Below, in pieces: positions 52,431 to 64,000 of a DNA stretch of 64,000 nt. The translations under genes were made by a program, and so were the position numbers. The stretch spans positions 21,082,718-21,146,717 of the forward strand of contig NC_059507.1 in NCBI RefSeq assembly GCF_914767665.1. The letters are read 5' to 3'. Origin of the DNA: Harmonia axyridis (Eukaryota; Arthropoda; Insecta; Coleoptera; Coccinellidae). Within the stretch, counting starts at the first letter, position 1; each line of letters begins with the position of its first letter. The notes below the pieces were generated by a model. The model worked only from the letters and a program-made list of their open reading frames with translations. It was not told where the DNA came from and ran no database searches.

Positions 52431-53159
52431 AATAAAGCCTCGAATACAAAGTTGTAAGCTTAAGTATAATGTTTGTAAGGGTTCTCGCTGTCCAATGGAC
52501 CACTCGAGGAGAGCTTTTCTATCCGGCCTCCTTCTATGCAACACTTATAAACTCGGTAGAGAGCAATATCATCAGGTCGTATAAAATGGAGACTTAGAAG
52601 CTTAGCTAGAGTTTGAAAAGGCAATCACTCATGCTTGAGAAAACATTTGGCAATGATCAAAAGCTGCACTGACGTGTATTTTTTCATGATCTGACTAAGG
52701 CTATTGAAGATGATCAGTTTGGTAAAACGGAACACGAAAGACTTCCAACAATACTTTTGGCCAAATTAGACACCTTTGAAGAGGAAATCCTATTTCTATA
52801 CTAGATAGGCGAAAACTGATGTCGGCTAATTTTCATGAGAAAATGATTGGTAAAAACCGTTTCATAGCTATCAGTTACGTAATTACCTGGTGTTTTTCGA
52901 AAATGTTTATTTTCGAAATATTGCTGTAACTTTTCTTCTGTTGAAATTTTTTATTTCTGTAAAAACATTCTTGTCGCAATTTTTTACGTAGAATTCAATG
53001 ACTTCATTTGAATTATCAACAAACTGATATCTCATGAGATATCTATATCTATTTATTTTTTTTCAAATAGGACACTCCGTATATTTCTACTTATTTCGAT
53101 AGAGCTAAAAATTACCATTTATAAAATATATCAAACTTGATATTTTTTTTATGTTATGT
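52431..53159. other. No gene recognised
   Basis: No supported coding feature. A short palindromic segment near 52890-52920 ('GGTGTTTTTCGAAAATG') has a counterpart at 54480-54510. Confidence 0.4.
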
Positions 53160-53215
53160 CCGAAGTCCCAACAGGTGGCTGGCTATGTCGCCTGACCTAA
53201 CGTCTATGGGGAAGA
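53160..53215 (+). pseudogene. Transposase 'WP..PDLT' fragment, plus orientation
   Basis: 'GTCCCAACAGGTGGCTGGCT' leads into 'CCTGACCTAACGTCTATGG', encoding a decayed 'PNRWLAMSPDLTSM', the C-terminal DDE_3 block. An inverted relative lies at 54325-54400. Confidence 0.55.
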
Positions 53216-53216
53216 T

Positions 53217-53249
<33 letters not shown>

Positions 53250-54290
53250 TTTATTCATCTCTTGAGACATAACAAAATATGTATGAGACAAGTCAAGGTT
53301 ATACAAAATTAAACACTATTTCTAATCTACCCAACCAGGAAGCTATTATCCATCAAATATTCCTTAATACTATAATAACATTTACTTATCAATGCACTTT
53401 TGACTAACTTTTTGAATTCTCTCTTACCCAATAATTTAACAACTGATGGTACATGATTATATAAGATAATTGCCTGATAAGCAGGAGATGTTTCAAATTT
53501 GGCAGTTGTGTGAGAAGGAATACACAAAGTAGCCGAATTTCTAGTAGAATAACCATGAAAATCAGATAACTTAATCATAATCATTTTCCTTAACATAAAG
53601 TAAACACTTATATATGTACAAACAGCTGAGTGTGAAAATTTCATGTTGTCTGAAAATAGGCCTACATGAATCACGAGAATCTAAGTTAAAAATAAGACGT
53701 ATAATTCTTTTTTGTGCAATAAATACTCTATTGGACTCCACTGAATTACCACTGAATTATAACGTAAAAAATTATACACCAAACTGTAGTAAATACTTAT
53801 TACAGAATGGAGAGGAAGCGAGTCCTTCACTCTACTGATAGCATAAAATGAGCTTCCTAATTTCTTGCAGACCGCCTCAACCTGTCGATCCCATCTGAGT
53901 GAGCAATCCAAGTGAATGCCCAAAAATTTAACTGAATCACCAGATATTATCTGCTCACCAAAACATTCAACCTTCAGTCGTTCCCCACTAGTGTTTCTAA
54001 TACGAAAATATAGACATTCCGTTTTCTCAATATTGAGTATCAGTGCATTAGCGCAACACCAACTCTCAAACCTACTAATCAGTTCATTGCACAATGTCCT
54101 GAGGCCCCCAGGGCTCCGCGCCGAGACCGCCATTGATGTGTCATCAGCAAATATGACCAATTTTAACTCTAGATCACGACCTATATGATCCGGTAAATCA
54201 TTTATGAAAAGAAGAAATAAAAGCGGTCCCAGAACAGAGCCCTGCGGAACTCCCAGTAACATTTTATTTTTGTGATATGTAAAGTGGCCA
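53216..54290 (-). pseudogene. Jockey/CR1-like LINE, 5'-truncated, frameshifted
   Basis: The minus strand at 54262-53681 encodes the reverse transcriptase core: 'GVPQGSVLGPLLFLLFINDL', an intact FADD in 'VIFADDTSMAVS', and 'SVKFLGIHLDCSLRWDRQVE'. A frame change near 53680 leads to the C-terminal tail 'FHGYSTRNSATLCIPSHTTA' and 'KKLVKSALISKCYYSIKEYL' (53674-53327). The 3' tail is (AAT)n at 53219-53250. It inserted into a mariner-like relic whose pieces flank it. Confidence 0.85.
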
Positions 54291-54400
54291 ATTTTTACAA
54301 ATAATGTACGATCAACGTATCATATCTTTTAATCTTCTCCAAATGTGAAAGTCCAGAGACGTTAGGTCAGCCGGCCACCTGTTGGGACACAAGACTAAGA
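54291..54400 (-). pseudogene. Transposase 'WPADLTSLDFHIWRRLK' fragment, minus orientation
   Basis: On the minus strand 'CPNRWPADLTSLDFHIWRRL' matches the WP.RSPDL.PLDFFLWG.LK motif of mariner-like transposases with a deletion. It is the reverse complement counterpart of 53160-53215. Confidence 0.65.
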
Positions 54401-54519
54401 ATAAGAAAAATAACAAGTATGCTATAATGTTGGAATTACAATAATTTTCAGCTCTGTCGTTATATGTAAAAATATTCATTTCGAAAATGAATATTTTCTA
54501 AAAACACCCGGTTACTTAC

Positions 54520-54960
54520 ATGCACCAACACCCAGAAAAATACACAGCCAACTCTGCCTATCACGATCATAGTACCCGAGGAAGAAACCTACCCCATACG
54601 CGATTGAAGAAAACTCAGCAGAGCCCAAACTACACCTGCTTGAAGCTCTTCAATAAGATTCCTCAGGAGCTAAAACTACGCCTCTTGCGCAGTTTAGAAG
54701 GAAGGTTAGAGATTTGCTGCTGGAGGAAACAATGTATGTCTTGAATGAATTTTTTTCCCTCAAACTCTGATTTTTTACTGTTTGTGAATTTGTGGTGTTT
54801 TTGCGTTATAAACCTTTTTTTATGTGTATATATAATCTATCCATGTATGTTCAATTAGATTTCAGACTTGCCATGTAAATATTGATGGTGCATTTTTATG
54901 ATTGATACTGTGGTACAAGTCATAATAAATTATTATTATTATCATTGAATGTTTTGGTTC
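54520..54960 (+). pseudogene. LINE 3'-end fragment
   Basis: The plus frame reads 'SAYHDHSTRGRNLPHTRLKK', 'QSPNYTCLKLFNKIPQELKL' and then 'RSLEGRLEI'. It is the C-terminal tail common to many arthropod LINEs, with an ATT-repeat tail near 54927-54940. It is in the opposite orientation to the other LINE tails in this region. Confidence 0.7.
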
Positions 54961-54999
54961 TTTTCAAGACAGTAGCAAATGATGTATGAGCTCAGTGAA

Positions 55000-56110
55000 A
55001 ACACTAAATGCAACGTAGCGTCTGTTCACCAGGTTTGAAACAAAAAAAACGTCATCGTCAATCATTTTATTAATTTTAAACGGTTTGGTGTCGGATTATA
55101 TTAATTAGAATTTATTCTCAAAAACACAACAAGTATTTATAGACAACACGTCAATAACTATACACAATTCTATTTCACTAGAACATTATAACATAGGGAC
55201 ACATTAACAAAGGGCAATGAACGTTTAAAGTTTAAATCTCCTGTTGCAAGGAATTCGATGTCATCGACTTTTTTATTGTTCAACGTTCTTGTTTCCTCTA
55301 CCACCGGGTTTTTTAATATTGAATAATGTTTTAGTAACTTCTTGTTTCTTCTTCTTGGGTGGATTGTTCGCAGCATATTTAGCCGTGATTTCCTAAAAAT
55401 TAGGTCATGTCCCTGAGGAAGTGGTAAAAAAATTTCAGTACTAAAGGCTAAAGATCCTTTAAGAGTTCCTGGTCTATTTAATCATCAGGAATCGATAGGT
55501 AATTTACCTATTTCTTACAAGATACATACCAGAAATTTCACGTTCTATCACGTAAAGTACATACAAACTATGTGCAAAATAGCATGAAAATGAGCTCATT
55601 AGTTCCACGTGAAAATCAATGTATAAAATTCTATATTATTTCCAAAAATATATCTTCTTCACAGGTATCGGACAAAATGACGTATCTACTATGTCGTTTT
55701 GTCCTTCAGGATAGTATGTCATTTTGTCCAATACATACTTTTCATAATATTGAAGCACAATTTCAAAACAAAGGCAATATTCATCTTAAAACTTATACAT
55801 ATTATTACGTCATAACCGTAATAACAAGAAAACATTCAATATACAACGAATATTGTCATTACACTCTCCAGAAGCAATTTAGAAACCAAGTGAACAAAAA
55901 AAAATCAATCGACCAAAACACATATGTGGTTATTGCACCAGTGAAACAAACAGTAGGATGTCAATTTCTTCGCACGATTGTCATCATCTCAAGAGGGTCC
56001 TGAATCACTGTAAAACTCCGATGTATACGGCGCCAATTTAAAAAAAATCTGAGTGTTCATTTTGTCCTCATATGTCGTTTTGTCCGCATTTCCCCTATTA
56101 ACACCTCATT
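55000..56110. repeat. Unassigned element fragment with GACAAAA(C/T)GAC repeats
   Basis: The motif GGACAAAATGAC or its complement (GTC(G/A)TTTTGTCC) occurs at about 55670, 55693, 55717 and 56072, with a shorter TTTTGTCC at 56061. Frames at 55572-56003 (plus) and 55376-55170 (minus, 'ILKNPVVEETRTLNNKKVDD') have no domain I can name. By analogy with the pogo element at 40482, the repeated motif may be a subterminal transposase-binding array. Confidence 0.4.
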
Positions 56111-56477
56111 CAAAAGTTGTTTAATTTGATAACGTGTTTATTCGAATTTTGAGCTTATTAAGGTAATGGGATTCTCAGAAAAAAAGAGTTCAAAAATCCA
56201 GTTCTATCTAACTTTTTGATGAACTACAATATAGTTACCTGCATATTAAAATTTTTCAAAAATAATTACATTTCTACTATTAACAGTAAGTTTTTTCCAC
56301 AAAATAAATGAGAAAAACGACAAATATATCAAAAAAAATACGAAAATTACTTGCAAGAATATTTTATATAATATTGTTCCAACACTTAAAACTTAATAAC
56401 GTTCTATCATTTCAAATTTATAACATTCAGGTGATTCTAATTCCAATTAATACTTGAGTGCTGAAATAAAGACTTGT

Positions 56478-59400
56478 TCACTGAGATTTGTTTTGCAGAA
56501 ACATGAGTAATGTGTAGGATGCTTTCAGAACCTAGAATAAATATTTCACTTTAAGCTAATACCTAGGGTTAATCGTACACATTTCTTCACTTCCAAAATA
56601 TAATTAGAAATAAATAACCTTCATCAGAAAATCGTAGTTCAAATAAAGTACTGGTTTGGCTTCTAAATGTAAAGGCATCTGCATTTTTGCTAGAAAAATA
56701 CAAAATGTACTTCTTAATTTTATAGGTAATCTGTGCCAAGGTGTCATGTATAAACTTATTGCCATTGCCTCTCTCTGTGAAAATAAACTTGATGAAAATA
56801 ACGAAGTCGAAATGAGCACAGAACATTTTTTAGATTACCTCATTTTCCAGACTTTGACCTGAAGAACATAGCATGAACTCACCCACAAGCCAAATGGATA
56901 GTTGAAAAAAATAGGTGACATTTGATGACTGCAACATACAACAGTAAATTTTTTCAATTGGAGTTAATGTGTGACTTTTTGTGGCAGGACTGAATGATTA
57001 ACAATTTCAGTCGAGCCAAAAAAGTACTTTTTCTTGAATAGAGCACAATTTTACCTAAACGGCATTCAAATGAAAATTTTCAAATATTCAAGAGAATGAA
57101 TAATAGTTTAACGTCTGTATATTCACATAGTAAATTAATTTCAGGGCAAAAAAAAATTCTGAATGCCGTGAAATTAATTTACATATTCAAAAGAATATTT
57201 GCAAAAATTTTAGCGCAGAAGAATAATTTGAAAAAAGAGCCAGGAGCCTTTGAGTGCTCATTCATTCAAGCACTTTTTATGCCGTTGAGGAACACAGAAC
57301 TATAGAGGGTAGTCAAAAATGGTGATACTTGAACAACATTCTTCAACCTTCAGAGAAAAATGGAAAGAAACAATGTGATTATAATTTTTTGAAAAACCCT
57401 AAAATGTCTTGTTTCCGAGTTATATGTAGACCGCCATTGAAATACCGGCGACTTTAACATTGGTCATTATCTCCGTTTCTGATTGAGCTACGATAAAAAC
57501 ATTAAATAGACAAATTTTTGATAATACTCCAGTTACCTACATTATTTTTTTCCAAGGGTTCTTTTTGCTTAGCAATGACATACAGTTGTGTTTTTTCTTA
57601 TAAAAACAATACTTAATAATGTGACTCAGAAATAATCATCCTTTTTCTTCCGTTCAAAAATATATAATTTATTTTCCTCACAAATTTATTCAGATATCAA
57701 TATATCAAATACAGAGTGTTAGTGAATGAGTTCGACCAACGCGATTTTGCATGAAAAAAAATCACAGTTTACTATACATATACATTTTTTTTCGCAAATA
57801 CCTACTTCGTATTGTCGTGTTAGAGTTTTTCTTAAAAACTACGTCTGTTTTTTTATTGCTCTCAAAACGGTGGTAATATTCGAATAAAATCTGGTGGATT
57901 TCAAGGTAGTTATTTATTGCGCATCTATCGTAATTATGAATTTTATGATCATCATTGGCGCGCATACGGGTGATGATCTCTTTTTTCAAGGAATAAGTGA
58001 TATTTCAAACTAAGAATCATTTTTGAACCTTTACGTCTTTTTTTCATGTGAGACTTCATTTTTATGCAAAAAAAAATAACTCAACGCGTAGTTTTTACAT
58101 CATTTTTTCATAATGCCGTCAATAATTACATCGAATTCTAGTAACTGACAGTTGTCCGAACAAGAATTAAGCAATTCAGAGTTTCAGGTTTCATAAAATT
58201 TTCAATGTCAAAATAATAATTGCACTGTACGAATAAATATTTCATTTTGTGATTCAACGTACCTACTTAAAGCTAGGCGTCCATTAGGCGGGTCGCGCCG
58301 GGGCGGAGAAATCTGGCTAATGGACGCCAAGCTTAATATTCAATAATTTGAATTTCACATACAATTAATATTTTTCTCAGTATCTGAATGAATCTGTGGC
58401 CAGTTATATAAAATACATTTTTGAAACGAAATACAAATGGTGTTCCTTTTTTTAAAAACAAAACTTCATGTTATAGCTAACAAAGAAACCCCTTGAAAAA
58501 AATCACAGTTCGCCAGTGGATTGCCATCACAAAAGTGTGTGCAAAATGTTTATATTTCAACATCGTAACACAAACAGAAACGGAGATAATGACCAATGTT
58601 GAAATCGCCCAAATTTCAATGTTGGCCCCTATAACTCAAAAACAAAAGAAGATAGAGGAATGCGGTTAACGACTATAGGAATTTCATAAAAGAGATAACC
58701 GAACCGAAGTGTGCCATTCATTTTCTCTATCTCTTAGGGACAAAAAATGTTGGCCACTAGTAGGTACAATAAGAATATGTGTGATGTGATTCATTATACA
58801 GGGTGTTTCACGAATGATTGGACAGGCTTTCAGGGCCGATGCGGGACATTTTGGTGAGTCTGAATCAGTGCTCGAAATATGTCCCAGCTATATTCGTTTA
58901 AGGGTTTAAGAGATACAAACTGTTTTATGTATTTTATCAAAAATTTTCAATCGGCATAACTTTTGAACGCCTGCATGGATCTTCATGAAAATTTGAGGGA
59001 ATGTGTATAGGCCAATGCCTAATATTTGCACCTGATGACTTGTCGATAGCGCAGGTCCAGACTGAGAAAATTATATTCTTTATTCCACAATTTGTAAAAC
59101 ACCCCGTACATCGAATTTTTCGAAAAGTAAAATTTTCCTCAGAATCTACAATGGATACTCTTTCAAACAAGCTCATTTTTAATAATGGCACACTTCGCAT
59201 CAATATTTTATGAGCTATTGAATATCTGGAATTTTCGATTCATAGTAAACGCGGACCTGTGTTTTTCCGAATAATGCGTTAATTCATATTGAATGAGTTT
59301 AATTTCTCAGTATCATGACTTAAAGCAGCATTTCTAACCTGTGGGGGCGTCCCCTAAGGGGACGCGGGCATACCGAAGGGAAAATTTTTAGATATTCAAA

Positions 59401-59936
59401 AAATTGAATAACTGGCTGAAATCAGACACACTCATACAAAAAGAAATACTTTTCGACATCTTATTTACATTTTTGCAAAGAAAATCTTTTATACCCCTTC
59501 CCCCATCAATTTTTGTATGTGTTTTGTTCTCGAAAATTTCCTCTTGGAATATTGCTTCCATCATTCAAGAGCCCTAGCAAATGCTCGATTAAAAATGTTA
59601 GATATGCCACTCCATTCAGCCTATGTGGAAGAATATTTGGTCCAATAAGGCGATTATTGTAGGACATGTTTCCAGCACTGATTCAGACTCAACGAAATAT
59701 CCTGCATCTGCCCTGGAAGCCTGTACAATCATTCGTGAAACACCCTGTATGTTAAGGTCATTGTTGCCGTTATTTTACCTATTTAAAATAAATTACAACC
59801 GAATCGGATCTGTTCTTACGATTTTTTTTCTCTTACCACAATCATTTCGTACTCTATCAAAGCAATAATTCCTGAAATCAAGGAATATTGCCATATATAG
59901 CACCATCCCATACTGTTGTTCATCAATTTCACCAAG
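56478..59936 (-). CDS. OR-B: odorant receptor, last four exons; 5' part beyond window
   Basis: A 7tm_6 insect odorant receptor paralogous to OR-A. Exons: 59936-59837 ('LVKLMNNSMGWCYIWQYSLI...'), 56928-56839 ('SNVTYFFQLSIWLVGEFMLC...'), 56774-56619 ('REAMAISLYMTPWHRLPIKL...' to 'NYDFLMK') and 56531-56478 ('VLKASYTLLMFLQNKSQ', stop). Internal exon lengths 100, 90 and 156 nt and their phases equal those of OR-A; the last exon is four codons longer. Acceptors are all AG. The exon 5 donor reads GTTATT, weak as in OR-A. Exons 1 and 2 are not found up to 64000, so they lie to the right or are lost. Intron 3 (2.9 kb) holds a 952-bp TIR element. No disruption is seen in the visible part. Confidence 0.82.
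57060..57300. other. Possible OR-intron duplicate
   Basis: 'AGGAGCCTTTGAGTGCTCAT' here resembles 'AGGAGCTTTTGAGCACTCGT' upstream of OR-A exon 3 (about 23060) and a similar block beside OR-B exon 3 (about 60015). It may be the remnant of a duplicated exon 3 region, but no exon 3 coding sequence survives. Confidence 0.35.
57310..58790. other. OR-B intron 3, no gene recognised
   Basis: AT-rich intronic DNA. A GC-rich hairpin-like stretch ('GGCGTCCATTAGGCGGGTCG', about 58275-58335, with 'GGACGCC') stands out. No coding feature. Confidence 0.4.
58798..59749. mobile_element. Non-autonomous TIR element, ACAGGGTGTTTCACG ends
   Basis: Arms of about 95 bp share 'ACAGGGTGTTTCACGAATGA' and 'GAGTCTGAATCAGTGCT' as reverse complements. 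Both ends are bordered by TAT/ATA, consistent with TA target duplication. No transposase. It lies in OR-B intron 3 and belongs to the ACAGGGTG-ended group. Confidence 0.82.
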
Positions 59937-60379
59937 CTGCAAATGTTTAATTTTCATCATAATAAGAAGGTTTAAGAAAAGAAATTCGAATAGAAACATT
60001 GGTTTGAGATCAGCAGCTTTGAGCGTTCGTTCATTCATGTACAGAGAAGATTACGAAACTGTGTATAGGTATATAACTCAATAAGTCCCGGGCCTAACCA
60101 CTCAAATAGTTTATTATTTCATAAGGAGGAGAAGTGTCATTAAAATGGCAAGCCTATACTACCGAACGTAGTGAGCAGGGGAAATTGAAGGCGAGAAATG
60201 AGAAGTCACGTCTCCTATGAATAAAATATATACATTTAAAATTTTTTCTTCTTACGTTTTGAAACTCATAAAAATCTGTAGATTCAACTTGAAATAAAAT
60301 TCATATTAACGATAAAGATCGTTAAATTCATTGATCAATAGAAAATTTCCTTAGTTACGGTTGTCATGTCAAATTAATT

Positions 60380-60480
60380 TTGGCAGATATGAAGTGTATT
60401 AGGCTACACTTTTCCCTCCGGCGAAGGGGAAAATAATTCATCGTTGACAAAGCAACACTTTTCCCTCCGGCTTAGGAAAA
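60380..60480. repeat. Short direct repeat, ACACTTTTCCCTCCGGC
   Basis: 'ACACTTTTCCCTCCGGC' at about 60406 and 60450 flanks a GAAGGGGAAAA-type segment. Small imperfect palindromic and direct structure of unknown origin. Confidence 0.6.
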
Positions 60481-60677
60481 CTAGAACTTTTCGATAATCT
60501 TGTCAATCGAAATACGACGTTATTATTGTACGTTTATTTTAATAGTTTTTGTCGATAGAGCAGACTGTGGAGAACTCTTATCCAGCCATTGCTTTGCACC
60601 GTATTTTTCCCATAAAACCTGTTTTCTATAAATGTTATTTTTTTATCCATTTTTCGAACAACAACAAATGTAGCTTG

Positions 60678-60783
60678 GTACTAGCAAGAAAAAAGTGATA
60701 TGGCTCTAGCCGCTAGAGCCATATCCCTTTTTTCTTGTTAGTACAGTTGTTAGATGATACCGCTAGAGTTTAGCGGTATCATC
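60678..60783. repeat. Two consecutive hairpins sharing GCTAGAG motifs
   Basis: The first hairpin has 33-nt arms (60678-60710 and 60712-60744) with two mismatches and a one-base loop. Nine bases on, a second has 13-nt arms (60753-60765 and 60771-60783). Both tips contain 'GCTAGAG'. It may be a foldback MITE; no T-run supports a terminator. Confidence 0.8.
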
Positions 60784-61114
60784 TTTCTGTCAGACCTGTG
60801 ACTTCTTGTCTTGTTGTGAAAAGGTGATTTTATTATGAGGCCATTGTTGTCGGTTAGTTTATTTAGATGAGAAGATCTGATGATACGATCCCCCTAATAT
60901 TCGGCATAAACATTCGAATAATTATTTTACATATGTATTCAAACTAAATTTCCACCTAGTTGAATTGTTTATTAGGGAAACATTAGCTTTCGAAAACTTT
61001 TTGTTTTTTCTATGGTTCTGGTGACGCGATAATCATCATTCTTCAGTTCATTCAAGAATTATTGACATCCCGGGCGGCTATGGCTACTCGAAATTAATTT
61101 GGTAAATTTTATTT

Positions 61115-62280
61115 CCTTACAACGGCTATGGAAAGTAGCGTATTCTTCAAAGTCTACTCAATTTCAAAACTATGTGTTGCTCATACTGTCAGAAATATTA
61201 TTCCACACGGCACTTTGGCCACACCTCGCTTGGTAGACCAATGAAATCAAGGGCATATAAAGGACGGTACTGGGGGTAATTGAACCCCCCCGCTATACAC
61301 TCACCTCACCCGTAGTTGTCGGTTTTTTGTATCATTCTCGTCACAAAATTTCAATACCGTAGTTAACAAAGAACTGAACTATAACTTCGCATAAAAAAAT
61401 TGTCTGGGATGTGTTGTACAATTTATTGTGTTTCATTCAAATTGCAATTTATTTGTGAAGACATCAGTTTTGAATTGAATGTATCTACACGGTGTTCCTA
61501 AATTGGAGGTAAAAATGAAAATTACAGATTTCTCGGATCATTTTAAGAAAAAAAGACCCATAATATGAGTCCCCAAACACTTTGTTTTTGAGATACAGGT
61601 GTTAAAGCTTCCCTTCACAAGATATTTAATTTGAATTGGCCATGGATATTCCAATTTAAAGTTTTCATCATGTGATATGCTAATTTTGAATGCAAATCTA
61701 CAAGGTGTAATTTTTCTGGAAGGGTGCCTGCTTCTTTCCTCCAGAACTATTTTTTGGTGAACCGCTGGTTGTTAAGAAAAATTTAAAAAGAAACTTAGGT
61801 CCAGTTCTAAACTTTTTGGTTTGTTATAGTTTTGCCGTATCTGCTATCGATTTCGGAAAGAATTTCAAAGTGCTCTCTAGTAATCCTCGGGAAAATCCAA
61901 ATTATTTTAACATTCAGTTAGTAAGCTGTAATGAATGAATTAATTATAAGTTTTAGTACTTATTTGCCCACTCTGTAGCGAAGATTAATAAATATTTGAT
62001 AAACTGATATAAGCATCACTTAAAAGTACGACACACTAAAAACACCCTGTATCTCGAAAACAAAGCGTTTTCGGACCAAGGACTTTCTCATTTTCCTCCG
62101 GGTGTTCTTAACTCCCAGTATAAAGTAAGAACAATAGAATTGGTAATAAGAAATTATTTCGAGTAATTTGGTTCAAACTTCATTATCACACTTCTTTTTC
62201 TCACTTTAGAGACATGAGAAAACTTATTCGTCAAAATTGTTTTCGACTTTCCCCACTTGTTGCATAATATACTATTATGT
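61115..62280. repeat. Second copy of the ~2 kb dispersed repeat, expanded
   Basis: Left part (61115-61250) matches 2005-2165 and the right end (about 62238-62280) matches about 2370-2400. The extra ~1 kb between them carries 'ACACCCTGTATCTCGAAAAC' (about 62041) and an inverted counterpart near 61495-61610, so an additional TIR element sits inside. Confidence 0.55.
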
Positions 62281-64000
62281 ATTATTACGATTTTGCCAAT
62301 CCATTCACATTATTCAAAGTCTCACAAAGTTTTTTCTGTTTCCTTTACCGGTTTAGTTATCACAGCTAAAACGAACCATAAATCCTGTCATAAAATAGCA
62401 CATTTAGTGGTATATGATTTGAATTTTGCAAACAAGTATACCCAGCGTCCATCAAGAATGCTTTCATTAATGAAGAGCTTTGGTGCAATGGAACATACAT
62501 ATTTTATTGATCTCCAATGGGGTCTTTCATAGGCGACTTATAGGAATGGATCTCACCATTGAGTTCCTTGAAATGTGAATGCATTTTTGTATTACTTAAC
62601 CGAATTTCTATACCTATATGAAATCACGACCGTATGTCTCCCTTCGTAAAATCGAAAATTATGGATATTAGGGATACAAAAATGATGAAAATAATATATC
62701 TGGCTATTTCTATGATGAAACCACAGCAATTTTTAGTGATATTTTGTAACCAGAAATAAAGCTGCGACTTGACGTTGAAGGCCTAATTCGATATCAATAA
62801 TTCCAGAATATATTCAGGAATTATATATATATTGTTATGGATCGTATATTCATTCAAGGTGAGATTATGTTGTTGTTGATTTGATTTAAATTGATTCGAT
62901 CCAATAACTAAATTTGATACTATATTTTTATGATTTTGCGCCGACTCTATATATCTCAGGAGGGTTCATTCAAATTCAATTATATTTTTTTTTTAATTTA
63001 ATTAATATTTTCAAAATTCACTAACTATAAAGAAATTCTTATCTAATAACTAAATTTATATTAATCTAATCTTATATTTACGTATTTAAATCTTCATCGA
63101 CCTCATCAGTGTTCTATGTTATGGTATGGTATCGTCTTCTATGCTCCTAACCTCGAATGGATTATAACCTTAATTCGTATTAATTCAGTTGCATTGTTTT
63201 GAATCCATTTTCCATTTGATATTGCTTCAACTTGCTTGAATCCAGGGAAATTTCTTCTTGAAATTGATTAAATAATTTTCCACTTCTTCTCACAATGATT
63301 TTCAGGTACGTATTTAACAATTTTAATATCTTGCAAATTTTCGTAAATAAATTCTTTCGTTTATCAATTATTTCAGGTAAATTTCTTGAGTCAGGTGACG
63401 TGCTCTCAACAATGGTTTTTTACTGACTGATTAGCTGTCATTCGGCTGGGCTTTATATAGATTTTCAATTTTTTCTTGAAATCAAGATTGCCTTGGATGT
63501 CAAAAAATTTTCCAAATATGATGCTTTCGCAATTTTCTCTTTTGAGGTAAGTTTTCTTTCTTCAATCTTGATCTAGTTAATTTCTTCATTTTTTTCCGCA
63601 TCTTTTGGTACCACATATGTTGCATTCGGTCGATTCGAAGTTACAAAATTTTCAAATATTCTATATACAATTTTGAAAATTTTCTAATATTCACTTTCTT
63701 TGACCTAATATTCAAAGATTTCTATCTATAACTCCTAAAATCTACTACATATTTTTAAATTATACTATAATCTAAAGAAATATATACATTTTTGTATGTT
63801 TGAGACATTAATTACTTTAGAATCCCTGATTTATCATTCGATATCCTATCCCTATCCATTTTTTACAATTTTATCAGGAATTTCAGCTAATATTACATTT
63901 TTGAGATTGCATCTAGATGTAATTCACTAGATCACAAGCTATTTCATGAAAATTAACATAGGAAATATATAATAAATGATTATTTTTTATCATTTTGAAT
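62281..64000. other. No gene recognised
   Basis: Very AT-rich. The plus frame at 62257-62532 shows no recognisable domain. OR-B exons 1 and 2 were sought on the minus strand and not found. Confidence 0.45.

Noticed and set aside
55572..56003. 143-aa plus frame as a host gene
   Set aside because: It lacks a recognisable domain and contains the repeated TTTTGTCC motifs, so repeat DNA is more likely. Reported only as an unassigned repeat.

Overview
The window reads as insect nuclear DNA. It is AT-rich, and the host genes have several exons with GT-AG introns. The only host genes I can support are insect seven-transmembrane odorant receptors (7tm_6 family). Almost everything else is layered transposable elements. 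A beetle or another neopteran is plausible, but I cannot fix the order or species.

Host genes, both on the minus strand. OR-A is a six-exon odorant receptor spread over 18582-39627. Its exons join in phase to 396 codons, but each large intron is packed with transposons. OR-B (56478-59936, continuing past the right edge) shows its last four exons, with internal exon lengths identical to OR-A (100, 90 and 156 nt). A decayed first-exon-like fragment lies near 17.5 kb. The locus is therefore a tandem OR cluster inflated by mobile DNA.

Layout. 1-5.1 kb: a decayed mariner-like transposase, foldback repeats, a non-autonomous hAT with a perfect 8-bp target duplication, and a Penelope-like fragment with two hammerhead-like cores. 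5.1-12.8 kb: a ~590-bp inverted repeat enclosing three head-to-tail PIF/Harbinger elements (one deletion derivative, one intact four-exon transposase, one frameshifted). 13-17.3 kb: retroelement and transposase scraps, then a full-length RTE-type LINE with a 1013-aa ORF and a 14-bp target duplication. 17.5-39.6 kb: OR-A with mariner, hAT, CR1/Jockey-like LINE, Tc1-like, inverted hammerhead-like and FEN/PIN-nuclease elements in its introns. 39.9-40.2 kb: a tRNA-headed SINE-like unit that ends in a complete type III hammerhead ribozyme. 40.5-47.5 kb: a 7-kb pogo-like element holding a nested hAT and a MITE, inserted in a repeat whose uninterrupted copy sits immediately to its right. 47.5-54.9 kb: nested foldbacks, mariner-like relics and a recurrent LINE family. 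55-64 kb: unassigned repeats, OR-B exons and hairpins.

The strongest second-look signals are the tRNA-like plus hammerhead unit at 39980-40160, the TIR-bounded FEN/PIN-like plus cysteine-rich gene at 30102-32211, the Harbinger array sharing single TAA junctions, and the datable nested insertions. All family assignments come from reading motifs by eye; no database search was run.
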